Origin: JAKFWF01 sp963741505 | Lineage (GTDB): Bacteria; Pseudomonadota; Alphaproteobacteria; Rhizobiales; Hyphomicrobiaceae | Reading direction: 5' to 3' | Assembly: GCA_963741505.1 (NCBI GenBank) | Contig: CAVUIJ010000041.1 | Span: 124,001 to 188,000, forward strand | Length of the DNA: 64,000 bases | Shown here: positions 8,215-16,814 of the stretch, in pieces | Numbering within the stretch: position 1 is the first letter of the stretch | Layout: each line of letters begins with the position of its first letter | Translations under genes and position numbers: made by a program | The notes under the pieces: generated by a model | Seen by the model: only the letters and a program-made list of their open reading frames with translations | What the model was told of the DNA's origin: nothing | Databases searched by the model: none

Positions 8215-9570
8215 ATGGCATCCGCCGCCGAGCAGTTGGCCGCTAACATGAATCTGGGCGCCTTCTCGAAGGCGACCGAACTCAAGAACCGCATCTGGTT
8301 CACGCTGATCGCGCTGCTCGTCTATCGCCTCGGCACCTTCATTCCAATGCCGGGCATCGATCCGGTCGCTTTCGCTGCGACCTTCAAGACCAACTCGACC
8401 GGCATCTTGGGGATGCTGAACTTGTTTGCCGGCGGCGCCGTCGAGCGGATGGCGATCTTCGCGCTCAATATCATGCCGTACATCTCCGCCTCGATCATCA
8501 TGCAGTTGATGTCGTCGGTATCGCCCAAGCTCGAAGCCTTGAAGAAGGAGGGCGAGCAGGGCCGCAAGCAGATCAACCAGTACACCCGCTACCTGACCGT
8601 GATCCTGGCCGCGTTCCAGGCCTACGGCATCGCTGTCGGCCTCGAGGGCTCGCGCGCGGCCGGTTCCTCCGTGGTGATCGATCCGGGCTTGTTCTTCCGC
8701 ATCACCACGGTGATAACGCTGGTTGGCGGCACCATGTTCCTGATGTGGCTCGGCGAGCAGATCACGCAGCGCGGCGTCGGCAACGGCACTTCGCTCATCA
8801 TCTTCGCCGGCATTGTCGCCGGCCTGCCGGGCGCCATGGTGTCACTGTTCGAGCTGTCGCGCACCGGCTCGCTGTCGTGGATGCTGCTGATCGCGCTGCT
8901 TGCGCTGATGCTGGCCGTCGTCGCCGCGATCGTGTTCATCGAGCGCGCGCAGCGGCGGCTGTTGATCCAGTATCCCAAGCGCCAGGTCGGCAATCGCATG
9001 TTCCAGGGTGATTCGTCGCACCTGCCGCTGAAGTTAAATTCCTCCGGCGTCATCCCGCCGATCTTCGCCTCCTCGCTGCTGCTGCTGCCGATCACCGCGG
9101 CCCAGTTCACGGCCGGTCCCGGCGCCTCGGGGCCGGAGTGGCTGACGACGATCGTCGCCGCCCTCGGCCGCGGCCAGCCGCTGCACATCGCCCTCTACGT
9201 CGCTCTGATCGTGTTCTTCTGCTTCTTCTACACGGCCGTCGTGTTCAATCCGCAGGAGACCGCCGACAACCTGCGCAAGTATGGCGGCTTCCTGCCCGGC
9301 CGCCGCCCCGGAGCACAGACCGCCGAATACATAGACTATGTGCTAACTCGCATAACCGTGGTCGGCGCGATTTATTTGGCCGTCGTCTGTGTGATGCCGG
9401 AGTTGCTGATCTCATATGCGGCGGTACCGTTCTATTTCGGCGGCACCTCGCTGCTGATCGCGGTCAGCGTGACCATGGACACGGTGGCGCAGATTCAAAG
9501 CCATCTCCTGGCCCACCAGTACGAAGGACTGATCAAGAAGTCCAAGCTGAGAGGGAGCAAGGCGCGCTGA
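8215..9570 (+). CDS. secY: Sec translocon channel protein SecY
   Basis: SecY is the inner-membrane pore for protein export, working with SecE, SecG and SecA. The 451-residue product has about ten hydrophobic segments. It has the start region RIWFTLIALLVYRLGTFIPMPG and the plug-side signature GIDP near residues 45-50. The cytosolic loop PKRQVGNRMFQG is near residue 255, and the C-terminal region contains GTSLLIAVSVTMDTVAQI. TAGGAG stands nine bases before the ATG. The stop TGA overlaps the adk ATG by one base. Confidence 0.98.
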   Translation: MASAAEQLAANMNLGAFSKATELKNRIWFTLIALLVYRLGTFIPMPGIDPVAFAATFKTNSTGILGMLNLFAGGAVERMAIFALNIMPYISASIIMQLMSSVSPKLEALKKEGEQGRKQINQYTRYLTVILAAFQAYGIAVGLEGSRAAGSSVVIDPGLFFRITTVITLVGGTMFLMWLGEQITQRGVGNGTSLIIFAGIVAGLPGAMVSLFELSRTGSLSWMLLIALLALMLAVVAAIVFIERAQRRLLIQYPKRQVGNRMFQGDSSHLPLKLNSSGVIPPIFASSLLLLPITAAQFTAGPGASGPEWLTTIVAALGRGQPLHIALYVALIVFFCFFYTAVVFNPQETADNLRKYGGFLPGRRPGAQTAEYIDYVLTRITVVGAIYLAVVCVMPELLISYAAVPFYFGGTSLLIAVSVTMDTVAQIQSHLLAHQYEGLIKKSKLRGSKAR

Positions 9571-10148
9571 TGAACCTGATATTCCTCGGGCCGCCGGGCG
9601 CAGGCAAGGGCACGCAAGCGGCGGTGATCGCGGCCAACAAGGGCATCGTTGCGCTGTCCACCGGCGACATGCTGCGGGCGGCGGTCAAGGCCGGCACCAC
9701 GATCGGCATGAAGGCGAAGGCGGTGATGGACCGTGGCGAACTCGTCTCCGACGAGATCGTAATCGGCATCATCAAGGATCGCATTGCCGAGGCCGACTGC
9801 AAGCCGGGGTTTATCCTCGATGGCTTTCCGCGCACCCTGGCGCAGGCCGCCGCCCTCGACCAACTGCTGGCGAACATTGGGCGCAAGCTCGATCGCGTTA
9901 TCGAATTCAAGGTCGATGACGGCGCGCTGCTGGCGCGCATCGAGAAGCGCGCCAAGGATGCCATCGCCGCCGGACAGAAGCCGCGCGCCGACGACAACGC
10001 CGATGCACTCAAGACGCGGTTGTGGGCATACTACAAGGAAACCGCGCCGCTGATCGGCTACTACTTCAAATGTGGCAACCTGATCTCGATCGACGGTTTG
10101 GCGCCGGTCGAAAAGGTTACCGCTGAGATCGAGAAGGCGTTGAAATAG
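9570..10148 (+). CDS. adk: Adenylate kinase, short form
   Basis: Adenylate kinase balances ATP, ADP and AMP. The P-loop GPPGAGKGTQ is at residues 7-16, followed by STGDMLRAAV for nucleotide binding and GFILDGFPRTLAQA for AMP binding. The 192-residue length and the short KPRADDNADAL segment show the small-LID form common in alphaproteobacteria, without a zinc site. It is coupled to secY by a one-base overlap (TGATG). Confidence 0.97.
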   Translation: MNLIFLGPPGAGKGTQAAVIAANKGIVALSTGDMLRAAVKAGTTIGMKAKAVMDRGELVSDEIVIGIIKDRIAEADCKPGFILDGFPRTLAQAAALDQLLANIGRKLDRVIEFKVDDGALLARIEKRAKDAIAAGQKPRADDNADALKTRLWAYYKETAPLIGYYFKCGNLISIDGLAPVEKVTAEIEKALK

Positions 10149-10180
10149 AGGTCGTGTCGGGATGACGCGGGGGACAGACG

Positions 10181-10210
10181 TTGACGAACGTTGACATTTG
10201 TGCCTAAAAG
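10181..10210 (+). promoter_or_regulatory. Possible promoter before rpsM
   Basis: In the 265-base gap between adk and rpsM there is TTGACG (10181-10186), an 18-base spacer and TAAAAG (10205-10210). A second TTGACA starts at 10191 but lacks a convincing -10 partner. The gap is the longest before rpoA, so an internal promoter for rpsM-rpsK-rpoA-rplQ is reasonable. The match is only moderate. Confidence 0.35.
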
Positions 10211-10413
10211 ACGCGCGATTTTCTGACGCATCCGCAGCGAAAGGCTCCGATCCGCGCCACAAGTGGCCGGCTAACGGGCTTGTGCGCCGTGGAAACGCTT
10301 GGTATCTGCCGTCATGCCGGCTTGGGCGGACGGCTTTCGACTGTTAAGCCGCGCCGGTTCGAGATCTGGCCGGTTCATGACTTGGCCTTGAGACTTGGCA
10401 GGAGATTTGGAAC

Positions 10414-10785
10414 GTGGCCCGTATCGCAGGCGTCAACATCCCGACCCAGAAGCGCGTCGTCATTGCGCTGCAGTATATCCATGGGATCGGCCCGAGGTTC
10501 GCTGAGGCGATCTGCACCCGCGTCGGCATCCCTGCCGACCGTCGCGTCAACCAGTTGACCGATGCCGAAGTGCTGCAGATCCGCGAGGCCATCGACCGCG
10601 ATTACACGGTCGAGGGCGACTTGCGGCGCGAAGTGGCGATGAACATCAAGCGTCTGATGGACCTCGGCTGCTATCGCGGCTTGCGTCATCGCCGCGGTCT
10701 GCCGGTTCGCGGCCAGCGCACCCACACCAACGCCCGCACCCGCAAGGGCCCGGCAAAGGCAATCGCCGGCAAGAAGAAGGCGTGA
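10414..10785 (+). CDS. rpsM: 30S ribosomal protein S13
   Basis: S13 forms an intersubunit bridge in the 30S head. The GTG start at 10414 has GGAG ten bases upstream and gives the family N-terminus MARIAGVNIPTQKRVVIAL. The 123-residue protein ends in the signature CYRGLRHRRGLPVRGQRTHTNARTRKG. It is the first gene of the alpha-operon part of the cluster. Confidence 0.97.
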   Translation: MARIAGVNIPTQKRVVIALQYIHGIGPRFAEAICTRVGIPADRRVNQLTDAEVLQIREAIDRDYTVEGDLRREVAMNIKRLMDLGCYRGLRHRRGLPVRGQRTHTNARTRKGPAKAIAGKKKA

Positions 10786-10884
10786 TGAACCGCCGGAGCG
10801 GCGCGACCATCTCCTTCGATCGAGCAGAATTCGCCCTCAACGGGGCCAAACATCAGGCCCGAGCGGCCGCGGAGTACATGACGT

Positions 10885-11286
10885 ATGGCTAAAGAAGCAG
10901 TACAAGGCCGGGCGAAAGTCCGCCGCAAGGAGCGCAAGAACATCACGTCGGGCGTTGCGCACGTGAACGCGAGCTTCAATAACACCATGATCACCATCAC
11001 CGATGCGCAGGGCAATACCATTGCCTGGTCGTCGTCGGGCACCATGGGCTTCAAGGGCTCGCGCAAGTCGACGCCGTACGCTGCCCAGATGGCGGCCGAG
11101 GATGCCGGCAAGAAGGCCGCCGAGCATGGCGTCAAGATCCTCGAAGTCGAGGTCACCGGCCCGGGTTCGGGTCGCGAGTTGGCGCTGCGGGCGTTGCAGG
11201 CTGTTGGCATGCAGATCACCTCGATCCGCGACGTCACGCCGATCCCGCACAACGGTTGCCGGCCGCGCAAGCGCCGTCGCGTCTAG
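10885..11286 (+). CDS. rpsK: 30S ribosomal protein S11
   Basis: S11 lines the platform cleft of the 30S subunit that cradles mRNA. The product is 133 residues with GVAHVNASFNNTMITITDAQGN near residue 25 and the C-terminal signature VTPIPHNGCRPRKRRRV. A GGAG sequence lies about twelve bases before the ATG. It is normally placed between rpsM and rpoA. Confidence 0.98.
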   Translation: MAKEAVQGRAKVRRKERKNITSGVAHVNASFNNTMITITDAQGNTIAWSSSGTMGFKGSRKSTPYAAQMAAEDAGKKAAEHGVKILEVEVTGPGSGRELALRALQAVGMQITSIRDVTPIPHNGCRPRKRRRV

Positions 11287-11408
11287 GCCGCGCCCGAAGG
11301 TTTTAGCATTACGGGCGCCTCGAAATGGGGCGCCTGAGCGCGTTTTCGCAAGTCCTACGACGGCCGCTCGACCCCCGGCGCGCTGTCCCCAGCCAGATGA
11401 GGCTATCC

Positions 11409-12440
11409 GTGGCAACAACTGCAGTCCTACAGAAGAACTGGCAAGACCTGATCAAGCCAGCCAAGCTCGAGATCCAGGCCGGCCGCGATCGTGACAGGGT
11501 CGCCACCGTTGTCGCCGAGCCGCTCGAGCGCGGCTTCGGCATGACGCTCGGCAATGCGCTGCGCCGCGTGCTGCTGTCCTCGCTCCAGGGCGCCGCGATC
11601 AAGACCGTGCATATCGACGGTGTGCTGCACGAGTTCTCCTCGATCCCCGGTGTGCGCGAGGACGTGACCAACATCGTCCTCAACATCAAGGAGATCGCGC
11701 TGCGCGTCCACTCCGAGGGCGTCAAGCGCATGGTGCTGAAGAAGGAAGGCCGCGGTCCGGCCAAGGCTGGCGACATCGAGGCCGGCTCCGACGTCGAGAT
11801 CCTCAATCCGGAACATGTGATCTGTACCCTCGACCAGGGCGCCTCGATCCGCATGGAATTCACCGCCGACATGGGCAAGGGCTACGTGCCGGCCGACCGC
11901 AATCGTCCCGACGACGCGCCGATCGGCCTGATCCCGGTCGACAGCCTCTACGGCCCGGTGAAGAAGGTGTCCTATAAGGTCGAAAATACCCGCGAGGGCC
12001 AGATCCTCGACTACGACAAGCTCACCATGCAGGTCGAGACCGACGGCTCGGTGCGTGCCGAGGACGCAATCGCGCTGGCCGCCCGCATCCTGCAGGATCA
12101 GCTCGCCGTGTTCATCAACTTCGAGGAGCCGAAGCGGCCGACCGAGGAGAAGGCGCATCCCGAACTCGCCTTCAATGCGGCGCTGCTCAAGAAGGTCGAC
12201 GAGCTGGAGCTGTCGGTGCGCTCGGCCAACTGCCTGAAGAACGACAACATCGTCTACATCGGCGATCTGATCCAGAAGACCGAATCGGAGATGCTGCGGA
12301 CGCCGAACTTCGGCCGCAAGTCGCTCAACGAGATCAAGGAAGTGCTGGCTGCGATGGGCCTGCACTTGGGCATGGAAGTTCCGAACTGGCCGCCGGACAA
12401 CATCGAAGAGCTGGCAAAAAGGTTCGAGGATCAGTACTGA
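11409..12440 (+). CDS. rpoA: RNA polymerase alpha subunit
   Basis: RpoA starts polymerase assembly and contacts UP elements and activators. The GTG at 11409 is preferred because GAGG (11399-11402) stands six bases before it; an in-frame ATG at 11397 has no such site. The 343-residue product has the dimerisation core EPLERGFGMTLGNALRRVLLSS near residue 35. The C-terminal domain has NLKNDNIVYIGDL-like (CLKNDNIVYIGDLIQKTE) and TPNFGRKSLNEIKEVLAAMGLHLGM, the DNA-binding helix-hairpin-helix. Confidence 0.97.
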   Translation: MATTAVLQKNWQDLIKPAKLEIQAGRDRDRVATVVAEPLERGFGMTLGNALRRVLLSSLQGAAIKTVHIDGVLHEFSSIPGVREDVTNIVLNIKEIALRVHSEGVKRMVLKKEGRGPAKAGDIEAGSDVEILNPEHVICTLDQGASIRMEFTADMGKGYVPADRNRPDDAPIGLIPVDSLYGPVKKVSYKVENTREGQILDYDKLTMQVETDGSVRAEDAIALAARILQDQLAVFINFEEPKRPTEEKAHPELAFNAALLKKVDELELSVRSANCLKNDNIVYIGDLIQKTESEMLRTPNFGRKSLNEIKEVLAAMGLHLGMEVPNWPPDNIEELAKRFEDQY

Positions 12441-12466
12441 AGAACGTGAAGTCGTGAATGGTCAGT

Positions 12467-12530
12467 CGTGAGTGGTTTTGTGAACTCCACTCACTACTCC
12501 CACTCACCACTCACCATCTCACCACTCACG
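12467..12530. repeat. Low-complexity CACTCAC repeats with an inverted repeat
   Basis: Between rpoA and rplQ, CGTGAGTGGT (12467-12476) and ACCACTCACG (12521-12530) are exact reverse complements. The DNA between them contains several further copies of the unit CACTCAC or CACTCACC. RNA from it could form alternative hairpins. It resembles a slippage-prone simple repeat rather than a coding stretch. Confidence 0.6.
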
Positions 12531-12597
12531 CCACTACGAGGCGAGGCCGCAGAACCTCCCCGGGAAACAAACCAAACCAATCTCAAGGACCAAACTC

Positions 12598-13023
12598 ATG
12601 CGTCACGGAAAACTAGGTCGCCGCTTCAGCCGCGATCCCGGCCACCGCCAGGCAATGTTCCAGGCTCTCGCCGCTGCGCTCATCCGCCACGAGCAGATCG
12701 TCACCACGCTGCCCAAGGCGAAGGATCTGAAGCGCGTCGTCGAGAAGTTCATCACGCTCGCCAAGCGTGGTGATCTCAACTCCCGCCGCCTGTGCGCCGC
12801 GCGCCTGCGCGACGAAGACATGGTCAAGAAGCTGTTCGACGTGATCGGCCCGCGCTACAAGGATCGCGCCGGCGGCTACACCCGCGTGCTGAAGGCGGGA
12901 TTCCGCTTCGGCGACAGCGCCCCGCGCGCCGTGATCGAACTCGTCGACCGTGATCCAGCCGCCAAGGGCCGGGACGACAAGGCCCGCGTCGAAGCCGAGA
13001 AGGGCGCCGCCGCGGCAGCCTGA
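12598..13023 (+). CDS. rplQ: 50S ribosomal protein L17
   Basis: L17 lies at the tunnel exit side of the large subunit and ends the alpha operon. The 141-residue product starts MRHGKLGRRFSRDPGHRQAMF and has TTLPKAKDLKRVVEKFITLAKRG, both strongly conserved. AAGGA stands before the ATG. A clear hairpin terminator follows 35 bases after the stop. Confidence 0.98.
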   Translation: MRHGKLGRRFSRDPGHRQAMFQALAAALIRHEQIVTTLPKAKDLKRVVEKFITLAKRGDLNSRRLCAARLRDEDMVKKLFDVIGPRYKDRAGGYTRVLKAGFRFGDSAPRAVIELVDRDPAAKGRDDKARVEAEKGAAAAA

Positions 13024-13058
13024 GGCAACCGTCGAAACTGGGCCATCCACGGCTTTCA

Positions 13059-13089
13059 AACGAGCGGCTTCGGCCGCTCGTTCTCGTTT
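13059..13089 (+). terminator. Terminator of the ribosomal protein cluster
   Basis: AACGAGCGGC (13059-13068), the stable tetraloop TTCG and GCCGCTCGTT (13073-13082) form a perfect ten-base-pair hairpin. It is followed by a T-rich stretch TTCTCGTTT. It lies just after rplQ and fits a Rho-independent terminator. Confidence 0.85.
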
Positions 13090-13114
13090 GGCGCAGCCGT
13101 CGACGGGGGGAGGC

Positions 13115-13144
13115 TTTCAAACGTCGACGCGGTCGCTCTATACT
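13115..13144 (+). promoter_or_regulatory. Possible promoter of the HtrA gene
   Basis: TTTCAA (13115-13120), an 18-base spacer and TATACT (13139-13144) lie 46 bases before the protease start. The -10 box is a five-of-six match and the -35 box is weak. Confidence 0.4.
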
Positions 13145-13190
13145 CTGCGAATACGAGCTTCGATGCCGACCGAAGAGACGAGGTTATGCC

Positions 13191-14612
13191 ATGCCGTCGC
13201 ACCGTGCGCGCTCTTGGCTGCTGCGGGTTGCCGCGATCACCTTCGCCTTTGCCTCGCATGGCCCCGCTGACGCACAGCGGCGTATCCCCCCACCTTCGAA
13301 GGAGGCGGTGCAGTTCTCGTTCGCGCCGATCGTCAAGCAGACGGCGCCGGCGGTCGTGAACGTCTATGTGCGCAGCCGGGTGCAGTCGTTCACCTCGCCG
13401 TTCGCTGACGATCCGGTGTTTCGCCGCTTCTTCGGCGACCGTTTCGGGCAACCGACCGAGCGCCAGCAGAATTCGCTGGGCTCCGGCGTGATCGTCTCGC
13501 CCAATGGCATCGTCGTCACCAACACGCACGTGATCAAGGGTGGCGGCCAGACCGAGATCAAGGTCGTTCTCGCCGACAAGCGCGAGTTCGATGCCAAGCT
13601 CATCCTGCAGGACGAGAAGACCGATATCGCGGTGTTGCGCATCGAGGGTGGCGACGCCAAGTTTCCGACGCTGGAGCTCGAGGATTCCGACAACCTCGAG
13701 GTCGGCGACTTGGTGCTCGCCATTGGCAATCCATTCGGTGTTGGCCAGACGGTGACGCAAGGCATCGTGTCGGCGCTCGCCCGCTCCGAGATCAGCCAGT
13801 CGGAAGCGCAGGTGTTCATCCAGACCGATGCCGCGATCAATCCCGGCAATTCCGGCGGCGCCCTGGTCGACATGGCCGGGCGGTTGGTTGGCATCAACAC
13901 CGCGATCTTCTCGAAGTCGGGGGGCTCGCATGGTATCGGTTTCGCGATTCCCTCGAACATGGTTCGCATCTACGTCGACAGTGCGCTGTCGGGGCGCAAG
14001 GTCGAGCGGCCGTGGCTCGGCGCACGGCTCGAAGCGCTAACTCGCGAGGTGGCCGAGGGCCTGGGGCTCGACCGCGCCTCGGGCGCGCTTGTCACGCGCG
14101 TGTGGGAAAAGGGGCCGGCGGCGGAAGCCGGACTGCAGCCGGGCGACGTGATCACGTTGGTTGATGGTGTCGAGGTTGCGGACGCGAGGAGCGTGCTCTA
14201 CCGGCTGCAGACGCGCGGCGTTGGCAACCGGGTGCGGCTCGACCTGCTGCGCAAATCACGACCGATATCTCTCACTATCAGCTTGCGCGCCGCTCCAGCT
14301 CCGAGCAAGGACGATATCCGCGACCTCAAAGGCGCGCATCCCTTCGATGGCGCCCGGGTGTCGAACCTTTCCAATGCGCTGTCCGACGAACTCGGCCTCG
14401 AAGACCAGGATGGCGTCGTGGTTCTCGGCGTACGCACCGGTTCGACGGCGCAACGGCTCGGTTTCCAGGCCGGCGACATCATCGTGCAGGTCGGCCGCGA
14501 GCAGGTGGCGAACGTGGTCGAGTTGGAGCGAATGCTCGCCCAGAAGCAGCGCACCTGGCAGCTCGGCATCAATCGCGGCGGCCGGCTGCTGCAGCTGCAG
14601 GTACAGGGGTAG
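13191..14612 (+). CDS. Periplasmic serine protease of the HtrA/DegP family
   Basis: DegP-type proteases degrade or refold damaged envelope proteins. The 473-residue product has an N-terminal signal peptide ending near ADA-QRR. Its trypsin-like domain has the triad His113 (TNTHVI), Asp145 (KTDIAV) and Ser221 (NPGNSGGAL). Two PDZ domains follow, each with the AGLQPGDVI or LGFQAGDIIV binding-loop pattern (about residues 270-360 and 390-470). It stands alone behind the ribosomal cluster, and a GNAT gene follows closely. Whether it is the degP, degQ or mucD paralogue cannot be told. Confidence 0.93.
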   Translation: MPSHRARSWLLRVAAITFAFASHGPADAQRRIPPPSKEAVQFSFAPIVKQTAPAVVNVYVRSRVQSFTSPFADDPVFRRFFGDRFGQPTERQQNSLGSGVIVSPNGIVVTNTHVIKGGGQTEIKVVLADKREFDAKLILQDEKTDIAVLRIEGGDAKFPTLELEDSDNLEVGDLVLAIGNPFGVGQTVTQGIVSALARSEISQSEAQVFIQTDAAINPGNSGGALVDMAGRLVGINTAIFSKSGGSHGIGFAIPSNMVRIYVDSALSGRKVERPWLGARLEALTREVAEGLGLDRASGALVTRVWEKGPAAEAGLQPGDVITLVDGVEVADARSVLYRLQTRGVGNRVRLDLLRKSRPISLTISLRAAPAPSKDDIRDLKGAHPFDGARVSNLSNALSDELGLEDQDGVVVLGVRTGSTAQRLGFQAGDIIVQVGREQVANVVELERMLAQKQRTWQLGINRGGRLLQLQVQG

Positions 14613-14617
14613 CGGCC

Positions 14618-15073
14618 ATGTCGAGAGTGATCATACGCGCCGTGCATCGTGACGACTTCGACCAGTGGCAGCCGCTGTGGGCGGGCTACAACTTGTTCTA
14701 CAACCGCCCGGTGATGCCCGACGAGATCACGCGCACCACCTGGTCGCGGTTCTTCGATGCCTACGAGCCGGTGCACGCCTTCGTCGCCGAACGCGAGAAG
14801 AACCTGATCGGGCTCGCACACTACCTGTTTCACCGCAGCACCACCATGATCGCACCGGTGTGCTATCTGCATGACCTGTTCACCAGTGCGCCGGCGCGCG
14901 GCGAGGGCGTCGGCCGAGCGCTGATCGAGGCGGTCTTCGAGGCCGCTCGCGACAAGGGCTCGCCACGCGTCTACTGGCTGACGCACGAGACCAATACGCA
15001 AGCGATGGCGCTCTACGATCAGGTCGCCGAGAAATCAGGTTTCATCCACTACCACAAGCAAATCCTGGACTGA
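14618..15073 (+). CDS. GNAT-family N-acetyltransferase
   Basis: The 151-residue protein is a single GNAT domain. The acetyl-CoA-binding motif A appears as YLHDLFTSAPARGEGVGRALIEAV (about residues 85-108), and the C-terminal NTQAMALYDQVAEKSGFIHY is the usual motif B end. GNAT enzymes move an acetyl group to an amine; the substrate cannot be read from the sequence. It starts five bases after the protease stop, so the two are probably co-transcribed. Confidence 0.85.
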   Translation: MSRVIIRAVHRDDFDQWQPLWAGYNLFYNRPVMPDEITRTTWSRFFDAYEPVHAFVAEREKNLIGLAHYLFHRSTTMIAPVCYLHDLFTSAPARGEGVGRALIEAVFEAARDKGSPRVYWLTHETNTQAMALYDQVAEKSGFIHYHKQILD

Positions 15074-15166
15074 GTTGGCGCCGATCTGCGACCACATCGT
15101 TGCCTTGAAACACTTGCAACGTGCACGCACAGCACGATCGCAATTGGGCAATGAGAGGGGCCAGCC

Positions 15167-15646
15167 ATGATCTCGTGGATACTCGGAAAGGCGAAGTGGT
15201 TGCTGCTGGTGGCGATGGTCGGCGGGCCGGTCGCAGCCTATTTCGGATATTCGACCGCGGCCGAAATGAAGGACGTCTTGGCCAAGGGCCAAGATGCAAC
15301 TGCTGCGATCGAGGGCGGTGCGGTGCGCAAGGGCCGCCGCTCGGGCACGAGCTATTCGATCGATCTGCAATGGACCGACAAGTCGGGCGCACGACAGAGC
15401 GCAGATAAGGTTCCGATCTCAGCGGCTATGGCCGACCAGATCATCGTCGGCGACAAGCTCGTTCGCGATGCCGTGAAGATCAAGTATCTTGCCGGGACGC
15501 CGCAGGCCAAACCGATCATCCTGGAAGATGTCGAGCGGCAGATCCGCAACAACGAGGAAATGGTGCCGTTCATGATCGGCGCCGGCGTGCTGGGTGCCAT
15601 CGGTTCCGCTTTCCTTTTCATGTGGGGCCGTCGCCGGGTCGCGTAA
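15167..15646 (+). CDS. Small membrane protein with two TM segments, DUF3592-like layout
   Basis: The 159-residue protein has a hydrophobic segment near residues 8-27, a soluble middle of about 100 residues and a second hydrophobic segment near 132-153 followed by RRR. This TM-beta domain-TM layout, with a middle containing YSIDLQWTDKSG, resembles DUF3592-type proteins. The match is by layout, not by a firm motif. AGAGGGG stands eight bases before the ATG. Function is unknown. Confidence 0.7.
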   Translation: MISWILGKAKWLLLVAMVGGPVAAYFGYSTAAEMKDVLAKGQDATAAIEGGAVRKGRRSGTSYSIDLQWTDKSGARQSADKVPISAAMADQIIVGDKLVRDAVKIKYLAGTPQAKPIILEDVERQIRNNEEMVPFMIGAGVLGAIGSAFLFMWGRRRVA

Positions 15647-15780
15647 GTATCTGGTCAATATCGCCCTGACGGGCAGGAACATCGGCTGCGTCAGGGCTGC
15701 CCCCCACGTTCGGCGCTTTTTCGGCTCTGCAAGCTGGGCCATACTCCGCCGCAAAATCGAAACCGGCGGAGGAAACGAGA

Positions 15781-16770
15781 ATGGCGACCAATAAGAAGCG
15801 CGTATTCATACCGGATGCACTGGCGCCGGCAGCGGTGGCAATGCTTGAAGCGCGCGGCGATATCGAGATTCACCGCTTCGTCAACATGATCTCGGTCGCC
15901 GATTTCAACAAGGCGCTGGCGTCGTTTTCGCATGTCAATGCCGCGCTGCTCGGTCCGACGCCGTGGGGCGAGAGCGAGACCAGGAATGCCAAGGGCCTGC
16001 AGGTCGTCGCCCGTATCGGCGTCGGCTACGACGCGGTCGACGTGCCGGCGCTGACCAGGGCACGGGTGCCGCTGATGACGACCGGCATCGCCAACTCGCC
16101 ATCCGTTGCCGAGCAGGCGGTATTCTTCATGATGCAACTGTCGAAGCGCGGCAACGAGATGCACGCAATGGTCCGTGACGGCCGGTGGGCGACCCGCTTC
16201 ACCACGCTGCCGATTGATCTGTTGGAGAAGACCGTGCTGATCGTCGGCTTCGGCCGCATCGGCACGCGAACCGCCAAGCGCTGCCTCGCCATGGAAATGG
16301 ATGTGCTGGTCTACGACCCCTATGTGAAGGCCGAGGCGATCAGGGCAGCCGGCTGCGAGCCGGTCGGCGATCTCGACGCGGCGCTCGCCCGCGCCGACTA
16401 TCTGACCTTGCACTGCCCGAAGACCAAGGAGACGGCCGGCATGATCAACGCTGCGCGCCTCGCCCGTATGAAGCCGACGGCATTCCTGGTCAACACTGCG
16501 CGCGGCGGTATCGTCGACGAGGCGGCGCTGCATGCGGCGTTGACGGCAAAGAAGCTGGCCGGTGCCGGGCTCGACGTGTTCGCCGAGGAGCCGCCGCCGA
16601 CCAGCCATCCGCTGCTCAACATGCCGAACGTGATCGTCGCACCGCACGTTGCCGGCGTCACGCGCGAGGCAGTCGTGCGCATGGGCCTGCAGAGCGTCAA
16701 GAACATCCTGAGCGTATTCGACGGTGCGCCCATCCGCGAAAACGTGATCAACCCGGAAGCACTCGGGTAG
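15781..16770 (+). CDS. D-2-hydroxyacid dehydrogenase (phosphoglycerate dehydrogenase-like)
   Basis: The enzyme should interconvert a D-2-hydroxyacid and a 2-oxoacid using NAD(P). The 329-residue protein has the Rossmann motif VGFGRIG near residue 158. The family triad is visible: Arg in NTARGGIVDE, Glu in VFAEEPPP and His in APHVAG. It lacks the C-terminal ACT domain of long SerA, so serine synthesis is not implied. GGAGG stands before the ATG. The exact substrate is unknown. Confidence 0.9.
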   Translation: MATNKKRVFIPDALAPAAVAMLEARGDIEIHRFVNMISVADFNKALASFSHVNAALLGPTPWGESETRNAKGLQVVARIGVGYDAVDVPALTRARVPLMTTGIANSPSVAEQAVFFMMQLSKRGNEMHAMVRDGRWATRFTTLPIDLLEKTVLIVGFGRIGTRTAKRCLAMEMDVLVYDPYVKAEAIRAAGCEPVGDLDAALARADYLTLHCPKTKETAGMINAARLARMKPTAFLVNTARGGIVDEAALHAALTAKKLAGAGLDVFAEEPPPTSHPLLNMPNVIVAPHVAGVTREAVVRMGLQSVKNILSVFDGAPIRENVINPEALG

Positions 16771-16781
16771 GTTCGTGCGAA

Positions 16782-16808
16782 GGTGTCAGACCCTGAGGGA
16801 CTGACACC
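16782..16808. terminator. Hairpin between convergent genes
   Basis: GGTGTCAG (16782-16789) and CTGACACC (16801-16808) form an eight-base-pair stem, with an inner CCCTGAGGG that can extend the structure. It sits in the 44-base gap between two convergent genes and could end transcription from both sides. It lacks a T-run on either strand. Confidence 0.5.
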
Positions 16809-16814
16809 GATCCG

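Noticed and set aside
12467..12530. CRISPR-like array
   Set aside because: The repeat units are 7-8 bases and contiguous, without regular spacers or cas genes.
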